The position numbers and the translations under genes are program-made. 64,000 bases of DNA, taken from positions 5,146,001 through 5,210,000 of the forward strand of contig NC_135046.1 in NCBI RefSeq assembly GCF_051020975.1, in the 5' to 3' direction. The notes beneath the pieces were generated by a model, which made no database searches, was not told the DNA's origin, and saw nothing but the letters and a program-made list of their open reading frames with translations. The DNA comes from Osmia lignaria lignaria. Lineage: Eukaryota > Arthropoda > Insecta > Hymenoptera > Megachilidae. Positions 38,670-51,103 of this stretch are shown piece by piece (positions within the stretch are counted from its first letter, which is position 1; the number at the start of each line of letters is the position of its first letter).

Positions 38670-38740
38670 TTAAAGCGCGTTAAAATAATATACGAGGTGG
38701 CCGGTATTGTAGTTGGCACGGAAGAATATCGATCTTGGTC

Positions 38741-38782
38741 GGAGCATCGCACGTGTCCCGGCGTTCGACACGTGCCGGCTCC
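38741..38782. repeat. Strong inverted repeat with two CACGTG E-boxes
   Basis: GGAGC (38741-38745) plus GCACGTGTC (38749-38757) pair with GACACGTGC (38767-38775) plus GCTCC (38778-38782): 14 pairs around a nine-base loop. Each inner arm contains the palindromic E-box CACGTG, so the site could act as paired bHLH-binding sites or as an RNA hairpin. Confidence 0.7.
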
Positions 38783-39670
38783 GCTTTGCTACAGGGAAGC
38801 ACGAGCAGCGAGAAGGTATCGTTGGCCGAGCGAGCTGCCGGCACGCGTGTGCGTGCAAAATCGCGTGCACGTCGATTGATCCAGGCTGATGGTGGCGGTC
38901 ATCCCGCGATCTACGGCCACCCTTCGCACCGACCAGAGTTTAAGAGCTATCTTCCGTTCATCTAATCCGTAATTATACCGCTCGAGAAACAGCTATTTGT
39001 AAGGATAGGCTGGCATTAGTAGGAGGAGCCGTGTATGTGCCACCCTAGCCTCGATTTCGCCTTCCTATTTTTCTTGCATCAACTCTATTCAAACGAGGGT
39101 GAACGCGTATTACCATGCAAATCGTTCTTACTGATGCTCGATCTTTCGCGTAACAGTTCGATTATTCTACGAAATAACACCCCATGGTAGGGTGAGATTT
39201 ACCGATTCCGAGGATCCTTCGTGTTTCACCGTGAGAATGTTAGGTCACGATGAAACGAGTCTGTTACACGAAGGTGAATAATTTTCGAGGCTACCGCAAA
39301 CAGGTGTTTCGATTCGGTTATTGATCACAGGTCATCCCATAGATAACTTCGTTATCAAATTCACCCGGATCGACGATTTGTCTCTTACGATCGTGTCGCA
39401 GACGAATCGCGGGAGAAATTCTCGTCTCTCTCGCTTCCTCCAGCAGACTGGTGCAAATAAGCCAGCGAGTTTTTCTTTGCACAATATGTTGTGGGACCAT
39501 TACTTAAGCAGGACGAGGGGTAAGGGAGGGGAGCAGCTTCCGCGCGGAGAGACTGGCTCTTACCTAAATAACCACTCAGTCACTCGCAGACTTAGCTGGA
39601 AAACGGCAGAGAGGTTAGGAGGGGTAGTTCGGACCGAAGAGACGGCAGGGATGTGGGGGTTAAGGCCAAC

Positions 39671-39686
39671 GGGGGGGGGGGGGGGG
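39671..39686. repeat. Homopolymer run of 16 G
   Basis: Sixteen consecutive G, preceded by AAC and followed by ATGG. Such runs are rare and are often unstable or mis-sized in assemblies. Confidence 0.9.
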
Positions 39687-42600
39687 ATGGCCCGATACTA
39701 TTACGTGATGTAAGAGCAACCGAGCATCCAGAAACCACCCCGCCAGATTAACGAGGCCATTCTCCGATTGATTTCTCGAGAAACGTTTCGACCGTTAACT
39801 TTGATACCGTGCTTCGCCATAGCGAAGCAACTTTTCCTATCATTTCGATTCACCTCAGCTTACTATGTTCGAGACTAAGCGAAGAACAGCTTGGAAACGA
39901 TCGTGAGAAGCGTCATTTATGTTTCGATACCTACCCTCTATTCTTCGAATCAATTGGCGTAAGTTCGTAAATGGTGCTCGTTCCGCTTTCAACGGGGTAA
40001 TTAGCCAACTATCATCCGATTGAAACTACGAGAGTCGATTAGATATCTAAGGACTAGAATACCTGAACGCGTGTTAATGTAATTGTATATATCTAACGTT
40101 CGGATACTCGTTTCCCGTGAGCCATGAATCGTGCCAAAATAATTTACGAAACGTGGCCGTGAAAGCTTGATTGCGCCAAGTAATTTGCTTTTGTCGTAGC
40201 CGCGAATGGATGTCGCGTCCAGACACCGTAAAGAAATTCCATTTGCTTTGATCTTGACCTGGCTGCCTGACTAATGACGGAATATCCCTTCAAAGCGATC
40301 AATCTAAACGGGATACCAGGTCGTGGCACGCGCGTGTACGCAATTTCCAACGCGTCGAAACGATCACCCGTTAATTTTCTGTTTCGTCAATTCCGTTTAA
40401 GACTCGCCCGTAATCGCGTTTGCGGGGTATTCTCAAACATCACGCGAAATAAAACTCGGGGATCATGCAATTTGCAGTGAAATATTATTCTTAAAGCATT
40501 GTACAAAAGAAGCGATCGAAGGTATCCGTGTTGGTACGCAAACAGCATCTTCGAATGCTTTGATGTCCCACGACGAGGTCGTAAGTTTTCGTACAAACAG
40601 TTCGGTGTTGGAAGTTTCGCGACGAGGATTCATTAGGAAAGTTTGTGCCTTACGATTGTTACACTTAAAGAAATTAGCAAGTCGATCGTGGTAGGTATGC
40701 GAGACGCGTCAAAGTGATACCGACCGAGAGACACGAGGCTTGGACGATACAACAAGGGAGTAGACGATGCAAGGCAAAGTGAGGTAATGGCGTGTCGGAG
40801 TTAACCGGTTGATAACCATCGGTTATAATTAACTCAACCTAACCGGTGAACAAGCCGACCCCGCTAACTATGCCAAGCCGCAACTGTGCGTTTCACTTTA
40901 TGGGTATCGAGCAGCGCTGCTAGCTCCAAGATTCCTCGCGTTGTTGGTTTGTTAGTCCTCCAACCAAGAACCAGCAAGAGCTAGCAAGATCTCAGATAAG
41001 ATCTTATGCTTCGCACGGCTACCAGTTTTGTTGTTCAATAATTACGAGTTAAACAGGGCTGTTCGATGCAAATCGCTCGTAAAAACTTCTACCCTTTTTA
41101 TAAGAGGATCGAAGCTGTTAAGATCTCGTATTTGCATGGTATAATTTTAATTACTTTCCTCTTCGGACAAAATAGTAGAAAATTTCTGAAACTATCCTAA
41201 TGGAATTTTCTTCGGTCAAAAGCGGTATAGACTCGAGTTTTCTCACAGGAAGTGTAAACAAGCCGTCGCGTCGCCGGGAAGCGGCTTAAAAACGACACCC
41301 GGTACGATCGCTGTCATGGCAGCCAGCCGTTGCCGCTTTCTCGTTGCGTTCTCCTAAAGGTTAATCCCTATTGTCGGCTGACATAAGCCTCTAATGGATG
41401 GAACCGATCTGCGCGCGCGACGTACGATACGGGCGGGCCGCGTAACGCGAACGCACGACGAATTCGATTCGCTCTGTTTGTTGAGCGAAACGCAGCGAGA
41501 CACAAACAAGGGTAAAACATTCATTTTTCCTTTGATTTTTCAAACGTCAGTGTGAACGCGATCATCGTATCTAAAGATTCCTGAAAGAGAGATTTCAAAG
41601 TTTCTCGCCGATCTATTGGTCTAAAGGTGTGTTTCCAGCTATAAGGCCACGTCGAAGACGCGGAAGAGGAACCCATTCAATGATGAGTGGCCAGACGGCT
41701 AAAGAGGAAGGCTAAACAGGGTGTCCGTTTCGGGCGGTTTAACGAGGCGAAACGAGGCACGGACAAACGCGGTAAAAGGGCCAATCCCAATCACTTTTCT
41801 CGGCCAATTCCGTAGTTTTCGTTAAGCAGAACGAACGTCTTCTCTCTTTTCTTGCCTTGTGGCAGAGAGCCACGGTAGATTGCGAAAGAGCCGGGGGTTT
41901 GAAGGAGGTAGGCAAGGGGGTGGAAAGGCCAGGCTGGGCCGCGCGCAATCATCGCCCAGTCTTTTAATTTCCTATACTGGCGGGAGAGAGCACGTGTAAG
42001 TGTACGTGTTAGCGTGTACCCGCGCGGCCACGTTCGTGGGTCGGCCGCGTGTGTGCGCGCGTGTGTATCTGTGTGAAACGGATGTAGGAAAGATAGGGAA
42101 GGAGAGAATAGCAGAGAAAGTTTCGAGTAAAGGAAAAGGAGGAACGTTCGGAGGGTGGTAGAACAGAGAAAGAATGTGTATCTCTGTGTGTGTGTGTTTG
42201 TATGTATATGGAAGATAGAGAGAGGGAGAGAGAGGAAGGTAGAGAACGGTGGCTCGTGCGCGAGGGTCGGCACGGGGTGGTAATTGGCTGTCATGGCTTC
42301 CCAGTTCTACCAACCGCCCAACAACCCCGAGAGATTGGTATCGCTTATAATTAACTTCTCCGTTTCACGAAGCCACCGTTTCCATCGCGGCGTCCACGAA
42401 AAAGAGAGGTAGTTACAAAGGAGAGAGAGTGAAGGAGGGTTGAAACGCGGTCGTGGGCGGGTGGGTGAAAGTTTCGGTCGTGCCTAAAGTCGAAAAGCTT
42501 GCAGCAAGCGTGCGACGAGAAGGAGGGAAAGAAAAAGAAAAGAAAGGAATCGTTTGCAAGGGGTTGGGTGAATTCGTTGAGCATCGATAGAGATGGAGGG

Positions 42601-43860
42601 AGGGGATGGATGCCGATGGCTCTTCTTTATTTCTTATTCGTAATATTAAGTTGCCGGCGTGTACCGTGGTCTAACGGGGAAGATCGAAATCCCGCGTGTC
42701 CGGGAGCGTCGAACGTTGGTCTCGTTATTTCGTAATTTTCCTTAGGTGCCGTAATTGGAGCCTTTTGTACGCGCATCGCTACTCTAACGAAGAAGATCAT
42801 TAGCTTTGAGAAAATCTGGTAGTCCCGCAAGTTTCTCGGCGAACACCTTTGAAATGAGCTCGCCAACACCTTTAGGGTGGCTGAACGAGTTGGAAAGAAC
42901 TGTGGAAGCCGTGCGTCAGGGTTCGAGGAGGATTTTACGGGACATGGGATAGCGTGGGTTTGCCTGGCAAGGTAAAAGTAGAGGCGACAGCAACCAGAAG
43001 AAAAGCTCTTTCAACGCGAGGGACACGCGCCAAGCTCCGAGAAAGCTGGCTACGAAGAGGCAGACGGAGAGGAACGATGCGATGGTGAGAAGAAAGCGCA
43101 GAAGCGAAGCAACGTTATCCTGCGGAAGACGGAGAGGAAACGGGAAGGATAGAAAGGATAGAAATACTCCGAAGTCTAAGTAAGTAACATCCATTTCTAT
43201 CCCCTACCATCTAGTCACTCCTTTTACTTTGGTTTACCTTATACTTTACGCGCTACTTCTGCGACTTTTTATTTGCAATTCCACTTTCTTCCACGACCGC
43301 CACCTTCCCGGCAGTGGTTCTCAGGAACATCTTAGCCCGGGCTACGTGTCTACTTGCCGCGATACCATTTATTCTAGGCGAAGCTTTTCCGTTCGAAAGG
43401 GTATCCGATTCGATTGGATCAATCGAAAGATACCTTTAACGAGGTCGGCTCGTACTGAAAGATTAATCCATGGAAAAAGGAAGGATATCGCAGCGTGGCA
43501 CGTTCGGATACGGTTTCCTTGGGAATACCCCTGTTCGTGGGACGAATTCTCAGGCGGAATAAAATGCAAGCTAGCTCGTCCGCGTTTGTATGTATTCAAT
43601 GTCGCGTGGGGGCACATGGAATGTCAGTACAGTCCTTTCGTAACTAGTTTCTGAGCAGGTCACCCCAATTAACGTTTTCACGTGCACCTCGCTCGTCCTC
43701 TCTCTTTCTCTTCGAAACTCGCCACCGGTATTCTCAGCAGCCGGCCTTTCTTCTTCTCTCTTGCTCTTTGTCGCTCTCACCGTTGCAGCGAGTAAGTACA
43801 CGCTGCCGCGTTGGCACGCCACGGCAAGTCTCGCAGAAACTTATAATTGCGAAAGGAGTC

Positions 43861-43876
43861 GGCAATTATAATTGCC
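43861..43876. repeat. Perfect 16-base palindrome
   Basis: GGCAATTATAATTGCC is identical on both strands. An additional copy of one arm (TTATAATTGC) lies just upstream at 43841-43850. The AT-rich core carries ATTA homeodomain-type half sites. Confidence 0.8.
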
Positions 43877-46490
43877 TCCGGCCAGCAGAAACGGATGTAA
43901 TTATCCGACCACTCGTGGCAGCGCGAGTTCCGCGAAAATTGGGCGTACGCGACGAGATGTAACCCGCAGGTTCGCGTACGCGCGTCCCCCGTCTGCAACG
44001 ACCATTATCTTTCTGATTGCGACGAAAAAGATGTTATCGCGTTCCAAGATCTCGTCGAGCTCGCGGCCGAAAATCAGCCGGTAAATTTCTTTCGATTAAC
44101 AACCGTCACTTCGTAAATGTAACGCGTTAAAAAGTTTTCCGAGTTAAAGGCGCGGACGCTGGCTCTTTCGTTGCTCGCTTTACATTAATCGAGAGCAAGA
44201 GACGACAAGAGAGGAGGGAAAGAGCAGCGCGCGAGTAGTCGGCCGAGGTAAGGAGCGAGCGAAACGGAGCAAGGAGGGAACCAAGACTCCGGTCAATTAA
44301 GCGCAGGAAATTAGAGTTTTAATTACGCAGTCATTCAGAAAATTACATCGGGGGCCGTGAAGAAGGCATCCGCAATCACCAACGAGCGACGAGGGCACGG
44401 CGTGCCCTTTCCTTCCGACAGACCGTCCGCTGAATTTAAAGAAACTAAATACGAATCGATGCGCCGGCTACTCCCGTTAACTGCTATCTTGAAATTTCGA
44501 CAACCACAAAAAACCTTTTCTTCTTTTTTCTTCGTGAAATTTCTCCCATTATTCGCAACGTCATGTACCTACACACGTCGCGTGTGTCAATTTGCGAATG
44601 AACGATTAAACGATGTTAACATCCGTTTCGGTATGCGAAGCGCAATCGTCGATTTTAATGCCGTTCCCACGGCCGTCAGCTTTCGATTCGATTATCGAAT
44701 CGAATTTCGCCGAGTCGATGCTAGACGCGATATCGCGATCTACATCCACCTGGCCGCGAACTTTATATGCGAAAGTGGGTCGAGACGGGGGGGAACGGCA
44801 ACGGAAATAGCGGAAAAGAAACGGACGGAAATGGGATGACGAATATGTGGGTCAGAGGGTAGGTCAGAGGTAACGCGTTAAATTTAATTACACGTGTCCG
44901 TGACGGCTGTTTGAACGGCCGTGGATCGGCCCAAAGCTCGTCCGAATCTCTTCGATTTACAGTCGATAATAGTGTACGCGAGTGTGGAACGAGACTCGAT
45001 ATTCCCTTTAAATTGGTATCAATGGCGGTCTTTAGGATGACTTTGCGACGCGTCCACGTTCAACCTGTCCGTTCTGTCCGCTTGGTAGTCTGATTGCAAG
45101 ATTCGATCGTTCAGCTCGTCGCTATCGTCTCAAGCTTGAAAAGAGAGAGTACGAGGCGTGGTTCGATTCCACCAGTCGGATATTATTAGCGACGTATGTT
45201 AAATGAAAAAGGAGATTGCTCCATGTTCGACGCCGGAACGGAATTATTATCGTTAACCGTCTCGTTTCTCTTCTATCGATAACGTTTATCCCGAGACGGA
45301 TCTACCGGTCGTGGTTGATATCCAAATCGAAGAAATACATATTTAGAAAGTACGTTATCGCGGCTGGACGTTCGATCGATTAAGGTCAGGAGAAATTCAT
45401 GAATTCCAACGACACGTCAGTTCGGCTGACGTTCGCGAACGGAATTAGTCACATTCGAGGCTCGTCAACGTTGGACAAGGTTCCGCTCGTGATGGACTAT
45501 TGACGATCGCGAGCTGGTCTCGGTTGGAAAGGGTGCGACGGACGGAGAAGACGGATTGAATGGTAAATAAAGATGGGTGGAATCGGTCGCGTGACGAGTA
45601 CGCGGGACAGACAGAGGCAGAAGGTAAGTGGAATTTAAGCAAGGTGGGTCAGCTCGATGGTAGGGAAAAGAAATTGTTGGGCGGTTGGCAAGTAACGGAG
45701 AGTGTTAATTTTCGGAATGAAAACGGGACATCCATCTTTCGCGAAATACTTGGCACTCGACGCTTCAACTCCCGGCCCATTCTCTCGCTCAGCGCATTAG
45801 AGTAATGAATTAATTTCCATCCGAGTCCCCTAACCCCCTTCCACGTCTTTCGGTGCCCCCTTTCTACATCTAGCAGACCGGCCTTTTACCACTCGTTTAG
45901 CCCGCAACGAGACTCGGTTTTCTTCTCTCAGCTTCTCCCGCTTCTCCTCCACGCTTTGCATTCTGGATTTAAAGTCTATCTTCTTAATTATAACGGAGTG
46001 ACAATGCACTCTCTCTCCACTGTCGCTTACCTTTTTCAACGCTTACTCCGTTTTTCTGGAAGTTTCCAAGGATCCGCTGGGCGAGCCATCGTGTTAGCCG
46101 CGCTAAACGAGAAAAGAAATACCCCGTCTTCACCTTCGTATCTCCAGTAAATTTATTTGGAAAATATCGAATCGATTTGTGTTCGCTATTTGTTTCTTTT
46201 CTCCTCGCGTTTTCCCTCGCGATCATCTTTGAGAAGCAACCGACACGCTGCGGTCTTTCGAAGCAAACCAAAGTCAGCGTAGCGGCGAATCTGTATTGCC
46301 ACGGAATCTGCCCTCTTCTTTCCCTACCTTTACCCTCTCATGATCGTACGTGTATGCGTGTATTCGAGCCTCGTCGATCCCTCGCTGACTCGAACCCTTT
46401 CCCTCGTTACCTTCGTACCTCCTTGTTCTTTGGCGATGTTCGCGAGCCGCACGGCGAGCTCGTTAACGTATTCATGGGTTTATGGGACAA

Positions 46491-46509
46491 TTAACCCTTT
46501 GAGGGACAG
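46491..46509. mobile_element. Possible piggyBac-type end, partner not found
   Basis: TTAA followed by CCCTTTGAGGGACAG. The first eight bases after TTAA equal the end of the MITE at 30152. No matching inverted end was found nearby, so this is at most a remnant. Confidence 0.25.
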
Positions 46510-47949
46510 TATAATTACAGAAGCGATTAAACATCTTAACGTATAAACACGCCGGGCTCCAGCGACGTTAGGGTATATGTATACGAAACTCGATGTGGCA
46601 GCCAGCCGGATAGGCAGGCAGACCGTTACCAATTAACATACTAATGACACGAGGTGCTTTTCGAGAGTCACTGTAACCGGCTGGCCTGCAGAGCTTCCTG
46701 TGCACGTACACAGTGGAACGCGTGTATACGGACCGACGGACGGACAGACGGAAAGGGTAGAGGGTACACGAGTATCAAGAGCCGCAGCAAGTTCGGCTTA
46801 CAATTATTTGCGATTAGGGATCACGCGATCGAGACGTTTGCAGGACGTTCGTTAAAGTAATTGAATCTCTTTCACCCTGTCGTTTCGATGTCTCGGCCCG
46901 TCGATAACGAACAACCTGAATACTCTCTCGATTTCACGTCAGCCGGCTAATGGGGTTCGGTTAACTTCGACAGAACAGAAACGCGTTAACGTCTCGCTCG
47001 TGTACGTGTGTGTAGCACAGGCGGCGGGGTGCAGGGAAAGGGGCAGGGGGTTTGTTTTTACGCCGTTCGTTCAGTCAACAGAGATTTTAATAGTTTTTTA
47101 AAGAGGAGAAAAGGAACTCGTTTCTCTGATTGGATTGAAGCGTATCTCGCGCAAGCTCCCGTAACGACTTTCCTAATTACGCCATCCATTAATTTTAATT
47201 GACCCGGTTTTTCTTTCGGAAACGCCGATACCTGTCGAGCTGAATTCGATTAAAAAATCCGTCGAATAATCCGGATTGTATCGTCCCGCGTCACGCCATC
47301 CGATCGAAACCTGAAAATCTCGATCGACGCGAATGTATCGCGTTCGTTGTTCGATCATTGACGCTGTTAAACACCTCTAATGCTATGCGCAATGATAGGC
47401 AATACGATGAAGCACTCTGTCATTTTGTTTGCCACCAATGAATTTGATTATCGCGTAATCTCAGCCGAGCCAAAATGGGTTGGCCTGGAAAATCATGGAA
47501 AATCTAGCCGGACAATACCGCTTACCAGTGTCATTGTGAAACCTTTATCGCGTTCTGCGAGAGAGAGCACGCGCACGGCTCTACGTGCACGCTGCCGTAC
47601 GAAATGCTTTTGATTTAATTAGCTAATTATAACGTTCATTTAATTAATATAATTGGACCGGTTAGTGGGCGTGGGTGCAGCTTGTACGCCGTGACGGCGG
47701 TGACTATTTTGCCGCGTTGCATTTAATAACGCCCATTAACGAACATTTACATTAGCGGTAATTATCGCAGTCGCCGCGTATCGACCAGCCGATTGGGATA
47801 TTTTCACTCGGAAACGGAGTAATCGCTATTCCATCTAATATTGCTCGTCATCGCTCAAACGCGTTCCGTTAATTTCTCTCCCCTTTTCAAATGGAAAATT
47901 TAACAACGGTATCTCAGATATTTTCTCATATTCGGTGATCTCTACTAAA

Positions 47950-48123
47950 CAGCAACCATTACTGTCAACGAGATTGTAAGGCAAGGTGTCAACGACAGTA
48001 GTTAGGGACAGCGGTCACTGACAGTAGGTCAAAGCTAGTAGTAATTAGTGACACTGGTCAGACCCGGTTAGCGACAGTAGTCAGAGGTAGTAGGTAGCGA
48101 GCAGTAGTGAGACAGCCAGTAGT
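47950..48123. repeat. Degenerate short tandem repeat rich in CAGTAGT
   Basis: GACAGTAG-like units recur with varied spacing (for example CGACAGTAGTTAGGG, GACAGTAGTCAGAGG and GCAGTAGTGAGACAG), interleaved with GTGACACTGGTCAG-like words. This is an old, diverged minisatellite-like array next to the candidate first exon. Confidence 0.5.
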
Positions 48124-48239
48124 CTAAGAAAAGTCCAATTGATAAGGATGACTAATGTATGTATGTATCTGTATATGTAGAGGCGACACGCGCCGTACGG
48201 GCAACCGCGCCTGCGTACAGCCACGCGTGACGTGCCAAC

Positions 48240-48840
48240 TGACGTCGCAGTATGGAGCGACGAGTGGCCGTCGAAGGACGAGAACCAACGCGACGCGACG
48301 AGACGAGTCGGCCGAGTGTGTCGAAGCAAAGTCTAGCCGAGAGTGCGCCGAGCGGTTGGCGGTTTCGCGTCGCCTCGCGTACCCTCGCGTTTCCTCTTCA
48401 TTCCGAAGTGAGCTGCCGTTGCGAGCTAACCGGCAGCCTCTGCTGCTCTTGCTCGCTGCTGGCTGAACCCCTGGCAGCGGCGCGCACCGGCAATAACGCA
48501 TCGCCTTCTTGTCACAGACGCGTAACCGCGTGCATTTCGAACACACCGTCTACGTTCCACGCTCAACCAAACGGGCACTGTCCTCGCGGCGTGACTCCGC
48601 GGCACGCGTGTACGCTCGATCGATCGATATCGCGCGACAAGTGACTCCGAGTGTTGGATATGTTTCGTTTCTCCTTTCTTCCTCTATTTCGTACGAATCG
48701 AGTGTGATTACGTGAGTGTCGTTGAAAACTACATTCATCCATCTATCCTGAGGATCCAGCGGACTACTAGGTGTACGTACACTACTACCCTATAAAGAAG
48801 TTTAAGGATTTCTGGTGAATCTCCGGCTCCTGCTGCCTGA
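48240..48840 (+). other. Candidate non-coding first exon (5' UTR)
   Basis: GC- and CpG-rich sequence that ends in a consensus splice donor (CCTGA then GTGAGTACA, donor at 48841), followed by more AT-rich DNA. There is no long open frame continuing through the donor, so it would be untranslated leader. The composition resembles the leader of the PHF21A-like gene at 15.2-16.0 kb. The 5' boundary is a guess. Any coding exons would lie downstream, probably beyond the window. Confidence 0.3.
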
Positions 48841-50000
48841 GTGAGTACATAGTAATATTATCTTATGAATGAATCTACGTTTGATGTATACACGGTATTA
48901 ATGAGATTCTTTGATAAACAATTGAGATCTGTTTACAAAGCACCGAAACGAACCAATTGATAGATCTTATTAAACGAAATCGACGCGGATCCCGGTGTGT
49001 TGATCCTGTTTTTGCCTGTGCGATGCTCGCGTGGTCACCGATCTGCCGGTTCCGATGCGGGACATTTTAATTAACGTTAAAACGAACGATCTTTTTATTC
49101 CATCGCGTCAACGCGCCTTTCGTTGTGTCACCGAATGACGCTCGTCGTTGCTCGACTCGGAATCGAAGGGCATTCCAACCGGGTCATTTCGCCGGACGAC
49201 GCGTTGTTTACGTCTCGCAGGTACGTTAACGCAGCAGGAGTCCGCGTTTATCTTGTTTTTGCATGAATGATCGGTCGTCGCCGATTTATCGTTTCAGTGA
49301 TTTGAGTCGGGCATAAGCTCGCATCACGAGGACTGGCCGATTTCATTTCGCGCGTGCCTGCTTCCATCAGTCGCAGCGCGAATGTCGGGAAAACTTTTTG
49401 CCTTTCTCGCCTCTTGATTCTCATCTTAAACGGTCACGCTGTAATTCGCGGCGGAATGAAGCAGGGTGGACGCGGTTACGAGTATTACGCGATTAAACGC
49501 ATCGTGCTTTAGAATCTGGCCACTGTATAAATCGAGGATTATCGGGCGATCCGCGTATAGCATTCAACGACCGAATGAAATGCTAGCCACGCGGGCGTAC
49601 ATTTTCGTTTCAAGGGCCAAATGAAATTTCCGTATGGCGCGGCGTCTGGCAGGCAAGAAAGCGGCGGTTGTTTGCTGGAGAACCGCGCCGTTGGCGGCCC
49701 TCGCAACGTCCGCTACCACCACCCCCGCCAATTTCGCCGAGGCATTAATTGGGTGGAGCTTTAATTGCCTTAGCGCGACCGACCGCCGAAGTTAGGGCGA
49801 GAAACGGTGCTGTAAGGTCGCTCCAACATTTGCCAAACCGGCACCAATTTCTTCCACCATTACGATTACCCGATTAAACGATTTAACCGAAATTTTACGT
49901 GGCTTGAAATAATTAGTAAATTGTTTTTCCAGGCTGATTCAGCGGAATAATCGTGCTTTTGCTCTTGTTTTTAAAAGGTATCTTTATTCTTCTCTCTTCC

Positions 50001-50017
50001 TCTCTCTCTCTCTCTCT
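50001..50017. repeat. (TC)n microsatellite
   Basis: A run of TC dinucleotides inside a longer pyrimidine-rich stretch. Confidence 0.9.
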
Positions 50018-51088
50018 ATCTTCCGTCACCTTTTCTATATCTGATATTTCCGGCGAATCTCACCCTCGAAACGCGGAGACGACCAACCCCTAAATGAAAT
50101 CCTGGAATTAAAGCCGTATATTAACCTCGCGGCGTCCCCTAAATTAAAAAACAACATTTTTACGACGTCGGGATGGAGGAGGGGTAGCAAGACTGTCGAA
50201 GAATGGGAATCGGCTCGCGGCACCGCGAAAATTTCTCTCCTCCATCGTTTTCCTTCGATAAGATCGCGGCCTACCGTAGTCCTTGTTCTACATAGGCTGC
50301 CTATATTCTCAGCACAGACAAGGTTACCGAACTTCGACCGCCATTCTATTGTCCGTAAATTGCGTTTTTAAATTCGTCGGGCGTCGTGGCACGTGGCGAG
50401 ATCGCGCGAACTTCCGTATCCTGCGGCGAGGCAGGCAGAGTTTGGAAACGCAAACCTTTGGCCATCAACATTTCCTTTGACTCTTGTATATTCATTTTTA
50501 ACAATTTCAACATGCAACAGCATAATCATTGTATATTTATTTAAAAAAGAAAAAAAATTGTATACTGGGAAAAATAAAGTTGAAGTTATTGGTTGTAAAA
50601 GAAATGAAAGGTTAGAAAAGATAAGACGAAAGAAGCGGCCATGAGGGGGATAGAGATGCGTAAACCGTCGAGATTACCATGGAAATCCAGATCAGTCGCT
50701 TTGCATACTTTGGAAATACGTCCACGGAATCGGGTAAGGGTGTATAATGGAAGTTGAAATTGGTTGAGCCTGTCCCGTCTGGGCAAGCTATACCCTGTAT
50801 ACGAGGTATCGAGGGAAACGCATTCCTTGCCGAAATTGCTTCGCACTCGATTCAACGGAAAACACACGCGAGGCTTCCAGCTTCGGGGTTACGTTTTCGC
50901 GCGTCAAAAAATATATATACGAGACTGGGCCAGCACACACGCACAGGGGCGCGGCTGTGTTTGTTGTACGTGTATACGCGCCCATCTACCACTCTTCTGG
51001 CTTCTCCTCGGCTTAACTTCCTCTGTCTCACACTCGTAAAGCGTTGATTAAAACCCACCCGCGCAATGTGGAAAGTGGGGGATGGTGT

Positions 51089-51103
51089 GAGAGAGAGAGA
51101 GAT
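51089..51103. repeat. (GA)n microsatellite
   Basis: A run of GA dinucleotides in a purine-rich stretch. Confidence 0.85.

Larger units (their letters stand above)
38670..46490. other. Gene-free, CpG-rich non-coding DNA
   Basis: No coding exon is supported. The stretch includes a 16-base G run at 39671-39686, alternating purine-pyrimidine sequence at about 42047-42068 (GTGTGTGCGCGCGTGTGTAT, able to form Z-DNA), a GT run at 42185-42197 and a 16-base palindrome at 43861-43876. Confidence 0.4.

Noticed and set aside
42668..42720. A-box-like sequence GTGGTCTAACGG
   Set aside because: No matching B-box or cloverleaf downstream.
45157..45182. tRNA T-arm-like sequence GTGGTTCGATTCCAC
   Set aside because: An isolated stem-loop; no D-arm, anticodon arm or acceptor stem upstream.
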